The translations under genes and the position numbers were made by a program. A DNA stretch of 64,000 bases, taken from positions 1,116,001-1,180,000 of the forward strand of contig NZ_CP015110.1 in assembly GCF_001612555.1 (NCBI RefSeq), written 5' to 3'. Shown here one piece after another: positions 61,123 through 64,000 of this stretch (positions are counted from its first letter, which is position 1; the number at the start of each line of letters is the position of its first letter). This DNA is from Acinetobacter sp. TGL-Y2. Its GTDB lineage: Bacteria; Pseudomonadota; Gammaproteobacteria; Pseudomonadales; Moraxellaceae. The notes beneath the pieces are model-generated. The model had not been told where the DNA came from. It did no database searches and saw nothing but the letters and a program-made list of their open reading frames with translations.

Positions 61123-62007
61123 TTAAAAAGAAAGCGTTTCACCATCAATAGGAATTAAAACCTTATCTTGGATCCCTTTGTCTTCTACATATTCTGCAAG
61201 CTGAGCACGTGTTACCGACATGTGGTTAATGGCATCCATGTGAACAGCAATAACTTTGGCATTGGGTGCTTTCTGAGTTGCGAGATAAGTATCTTCTTTA
61301 CCCATAATAATGGATTCTTTAAAGCCATTAACCAAGGCGTTACCTGTATTCAATACAATCACATCAGGTTTAAATGTTTGAATCGCTTGATCAACTTCAG
61401 AACGCCAGATGGTATCTCCTGCCACATAAACCGTTTCATGGCCAGCAGCTTCAAATACAACACCCATTGCTTCGCCTAATCCAGCTTTAAGCTTAGGAAT
61501 ACGGTACATGGCATCAGTACCGTGTTGACCACCAGTTTTAGTGAGCTTAATCCCTTCAAAGGTCGCTTGCGTTAATACCCGAACATCTTTGAAGCCTTGT
61601 GACTGAATGACTTTCTGGTCTTCTATATTTTGTACAAACAAAGGCATGTTTTTCGGAATAGTCGCTTGTGCTGCATCATCCCAATGATCTAAATGTGTAT
61701 GGGTCACGATTACCGCATCTACACCTTCTAAAATCGTTTCAGGCTTGATAGGCAAATCGACTAATGGATTGCGTAAATAGCTACGATGAGTATCAGGGAA
61801 ACCTTCATAAAACCCTTTTTTAGCAAACATTGGGTCAATTAAAAAAGTCGTATCAGCATAGGTTACTTTAATCGTCGCATTGCGAATTTCTTGTATATGC
61901 GTAACTTTAGAAGTATCTCGCTGAACCACCTTATCATTCGCATATAAATGGACTGAAGCCATTGCCAGAGAGAGCGCAATTACAGAGCTACTTAAAATTT
62001 TATTCAT
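61123..62007 (-). CDS. Exported metallo-beta-lactamase-fold hydrolase
   Basis: The protein has 294 residues with a signal peptide (SSSVIALSLAMASVHLYA). The metal motif HTHLDHWDDAA supplies His and Asp ligands. GGQHG and the Asp in YVAGDTIW add further ligands, with His in VHMDAINHMS. This is the UlaG-like branch (COG2220), not a classical beta-lactamase. It is likely periplasmic. The substrate is unknown. Confidence 0.88.
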   Translation of the reverse strand: MNKILSSSVIALSLAMASVHLYANDKVVQRDTSKVTHIQEIRNATIKVTYADTTFLIDPMFAKKGFYEGFPDTHRSYLRNPLVDLPIKPETILEGVDAVIVTHTHLDHWDDAAQATIPKNMPLFVQNIEDQKVIQSQGFKDVRVLTQATFEGIKLTKTGGQHGTDAMYRIPKLKAGLGEAMGVVFEAAGHETVYVAGDTIWRSEVDQAIQTFKPDVIVLNTGNALVNGFKESIIMGKEDTYLATQKAPNAKVIAVHMDAINHMSVTRAQLAEYVEDKGIQDKVLIPIDGETLSF

Positions 62008-62139
62008 GTTCCAGATCCAATCATTTAGTCATACTTGAATCATGATAGAAAAAATCAAACAAAAAAATTGTCCTTAAGGACAATCATCGAAACTATTGGG
62101 ACAACATGCTATATTCATTATTTTAGAGAGGTAAGTTAA

Positions 62140-63117
62140 ATGGGTATACCAGTGATTGGATTGTTTGTTTATCCCAATATAAGTCCATTTCACTTCTCTA
62201 TCCCCCATATTATTTTCAATATCAAAATTGAAGATAAACCATTGTTTGATCTAAAAGTATTTTCTCTAGATGGTGATTCCGTCAAAACAGAAAGCGCGAT
62301 GACAATTACGCCTGATGGTGGCGTCGACCTTATCAATGATTTTGATTTGGTCATTATTCCTGGATGGGATGATTTCAATCATGTGCCAGATCAAATCTTA
62401 ATGGATGGACTCAATAACGCATATAAAAATGGATCTAGAATTGTTGGGTTATGTTATGGAACCTACGCATTGGCATATGCAGGTTTACTTGAACGTAAAA
62501 AAGCAGCTACGCACTGGATGGCTGAACAAGATTTCAGTGAACGATTTCCACAGATTCAGCTTGATCATGATGCCTTGTATGTAGAAGATCAAAGGATCGT
62601 AACCTCTGCTGGAACAGGCGCAGCGTTAGACTGCTGTTTGTACTTGGTACGTGAAATCTATAATGCACAAATTGCGAATAAATTCTCTAGAGTAATGGTA
62701 ATTCCGCCTCACCGTGAAGGTGGGCAAGCCCAGTTTATTGAACAGCCAGTAGCAGAATCGGGCCAAGATGCAAAAATTAACCTATTACTTGATTTTTTAA
62801 GAAAAAATTTAGCTATACAACATAATATTGAAGGCCTAGCTCAACGGACACATATGACACGTAGGACATTCACAAGGCATTTTAAGAAAGCGACAGGCAT
62901 GACCTTAGTCGATTGGCTGAATACTGAAAGAATCAGATTAAGCAGTGAACTACTAGAAACGACAAACTTGTCTATCGAAAAGATAACCGAGCTTTCAGGT
63001 TTTAATAATACAGTGTCATTTAGAAAAAAATTTCGTGAAAAATATGGCACCAGCCCTCAGGCATGGAGAAAAGCTTTTGGGATAATTAATGAGGATAATC
63101 TACCCCATTTAATATAA
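62140..63117 (+). CDS. GlxA-type transcriptional regulator (DJ-1/PfpI plus AraC)
   Basis: The product has 325 residues. The N-terminal DJ-1/PfpI domain has the Cys elbow in VGLCYGTYALAYAGLL (with ATHWMAEQDF after it). The C-terminal AraC domain has two HTH motifs, LAQRTHMTRRTFTRHFKKA and ITELSGFNNTVSFRKKFREK, and the end YGTSPQAWRKAF. It is divergent from the MBL/isochorismatase genes and is likely their activator. Its stop codon lies in pdif site 4. Confidence 0.92.
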   Translation: MGIPVIGLFVYPNISPFHFSIPHIIFNIKIEDKPLFDLKVFSLDGDSVKTESAMTITPDGGVDLINDFDLVIIPGWDDFNHVPDQILMDGLNNAYKNGSRIVGLCYGTYALAYAGLLERKKAATHWMAEQDFSERFPQIQLDHDALYVEDQRIVTSAGTGAALDCCLYLVREIYNAQIANKFSRVMVIPPHREGGQAQFIEQPVAESGQDAKINLLLDFLRKNLAIQHNIEGLAQRTHMTRRTFTRHFKKATGMTLVDWLNTERIRLSSELLETTNLSIEKITELSGFNNTVSFRKKFREKYGTSPQAWRKAFGIINEDNLPHLI

Positions 63118-63134
63118 TGGCGATTATGCGAACT
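63107..63134 (-). other. pdif-like XerC/XerD site 4 (D/C orientation)
   Basis: On the minus strand this reads XerC-type half AGTTCGCATAA (63124-63134), spacer TCGCCA and XerD-type half TTATATTAAAT (63107-63117). Its XerC half is identical to that of site 1 and in inverted orientation, so the pair encloses the whole region. It is the right edge of the accessory cluster. Confidence 0.88.
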
Positions 63135-63457
63135 ATATTCTTTTTATTTATTTAAAAATCATATCTTATCTATCTTAAATAATCTCAAAATACCCTAAAG
63201 AGCCGACTGTAAAACATGTTGGTTACTTTTGAGTGACTTTGATATTTATTGCCAACAAAACGATCAATAAGCAAGCTGTTTTGAATTTTTCACCGATCTT
63301 TCATCATTTAAATTCTTGGAATTATCTGCAATCCGTATCTTCTATAAGTTCAGTAAATTGCTGAGCTTTATATTTTGTTCAATTTAACAAATGCGATAAC
63401 ACTGTGCTTTGTCCTATAATGGGTTCAATTTTTGTATTTGCTTTGAGTGATTTAACC
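63135..63457. other. Intergenic region upstream of thiE
   Basis: There is no gene. A -10-like TATAAT occurs at 63415-63420 without a good -35. No TPP riboswitch (thi-box) pattern was seen. Confidence 0.5.
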
Positions 63458-64000
63458 ATGCGCGGTTTGTATTTAATTACCAATGATGATCCGATTGAAC
63501 TGTTACTGGCGAAATTAGAAGGCGCAATGGCGACCTATGAAGTGGCTGTTTTGCAATATCGCCGTAAAAATGTGGCGAAAGAAAATCAAGCCTACGAAAT
63601 TGAATATATGAAAAATATGTGCAATCAATATAACGTACCTTTCGTGATCAATGATGATTTAGAAACGGCTGTGCAATATGGCGTGGGTGTACATTTAGGT
63701 CAAGATGACGGCTCGATTGTAGATGCAGTTGCTCGTCTTCCTAAAAATGTGTTGATCGGTCGGAGTTGCAACAACTCGATTGAACTCGCTGAGCAAGCGA
63801 TTGCAGATGGCGCAAACTATGTAGCGTTTGGTGCAATCTATGCAACGGATACCAAGCCTGAAGCGGGTAATATCGGTCTTGAAACCCTCAAACTTGCCAA
63901 AGAAAAACTGAATGTACCCATTTGTGCCATTGGTGGTCTGACTGTAGAAAACTCAGGTGTTGTGATTGAAGCAGGTGCTGATCTGTGTGCTGTGATCAGT
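63458..64000 (+). CDS. thiE: Thiamine-phosphate synthase, 3' end outside window
   Basis: The frame from ATG 63458 runs off the right edge (181 codons visible of about 210). Motifs: LYLITNDD, the QYRRK segment that binds pyrophosphate, VPFVINDDLETAVQYGVGVH, HLGQDDG, NYVAFGAIYATDTKP and VPICAIGGLTVENS. It joins the pyrimidine and thiazole moieties to form thiamine phosphate. It is the first core gene after the accessory cluster. Confidence 0.94.
   Translation, partial: MRGLYLITNDDPIELLLAKLEGAMATYEVAVLQYRRKNVAKENQAYEIEYMKNMCNQYNVPFVINDDLETAVQYGVGVHLGQDDGSIVDAVARLPKNVLIGRSCNNSIELAEQAIADGANYVAFGAIYATDTKPEAGNIGLETLKLAKEKLNVPICAIGGLTVENSGVVIEAGADLCAVIS

Noticed and set aside
63135..63457. TPP riboswitch before thiE
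   Set aside because: No conserved thi-box pattern was visible in the 320 bases.
1..64000. CRISPR array or tRNA genes
   Set aside because: No regularly spaced identical repeats with unique spacers and no cloverleaf or anticodon-arm pattern were seen; only short tandem repeats occur.

Overview
The window looks like a stretch of an Acinetobacter chromosome. It is AT-rich. It carries gene fusions and neighbourhoods typical of that genus: a TyrA-AroA fusion behind pheA, PBP1b followed by a TPR lipoprotein, HemP under a Fur box, a Nudix/thiamine-phosphate-synthase-like fusion, and IS17-like and IS630 elements. About four fifths is ordinary core genome. No tRNA, rRNA or CRISPR array was recognised.

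Layout. 1-0.83 kb: 5' part of a U32-family tRNA-hydroxylation gene. 0.96-4.5 kb: a metal-resistance patch with a dead arsenic operon (arsR, arsC, ACR3 and arsH remnants in that order), an intact CadR-like regulator with a divergent CDF exporter, and a broken tetR gene. 4.9-35.8 kb: core genes for ferredoxin reductase, TrmO, a PilB/GspE-type ATPase, a YgiW-QseB-QseC-like stress/sensor cluster, HemP, a Nudix fusion, PBP1b and its likely activator, NAD kinase, acyl-CoA dehydrogenase, PheA and TyrA-AroA, YaaA, photolyase, SlyD, NDH-2, a D,D-carboxypeptidase, an M61 peptidase and an RluE-type pseudouridine synthase. 36.0-39.5 kb: an IS1-family element, then a decayed island with a small unknown gene, a broken membrane-protein gene and a dead tyrosine integrase. 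39.5-53.9 kb: an M23 lipoprotein, a Gln/Asn-rich repeat protein, PhzF, an M16 peptidase, an amidohydrolase, a stand-alone ABC exporter, an MFS pump with a divergent TetR regulator and two palindromic operators, CYTH-CHAD and DUF962. 53.98-55.02 kb: an IS5-family element sitting in a terminator.

The most unusual part is 55.07-63.13 kb. Four 28-bp sites of the XerC/XerD (pdif) type occur at 55075, 59700, 60453 and 63107, in strictly alternating orientation. They cut the region into three cassettes. Cassette A holds the 3' end of a type VI secretion vgrG gene split by an IS630 element, followed in the same operon by a probable papain-like effector and a small lipoprotein that is the natural candidate immunity protein. 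It also carries a second copy of the IS1 element and a divergent gene for a proteasome-like Ntn hydrolase. Cassette B is a HigB-HigA-type toxin-antitoxin pair with an 18-bp palindromic operator. Cassette C has an isochorismatase-like hydrolase, an exported metallo-beta-lactamase-fold hydrolase and a divergent GlxA/AraC-type regulator. This is the plasmid-style pdif module arrangement, here inside what looks like a chromosome. The core gene thiE resumes at 63458 and runs off the window.
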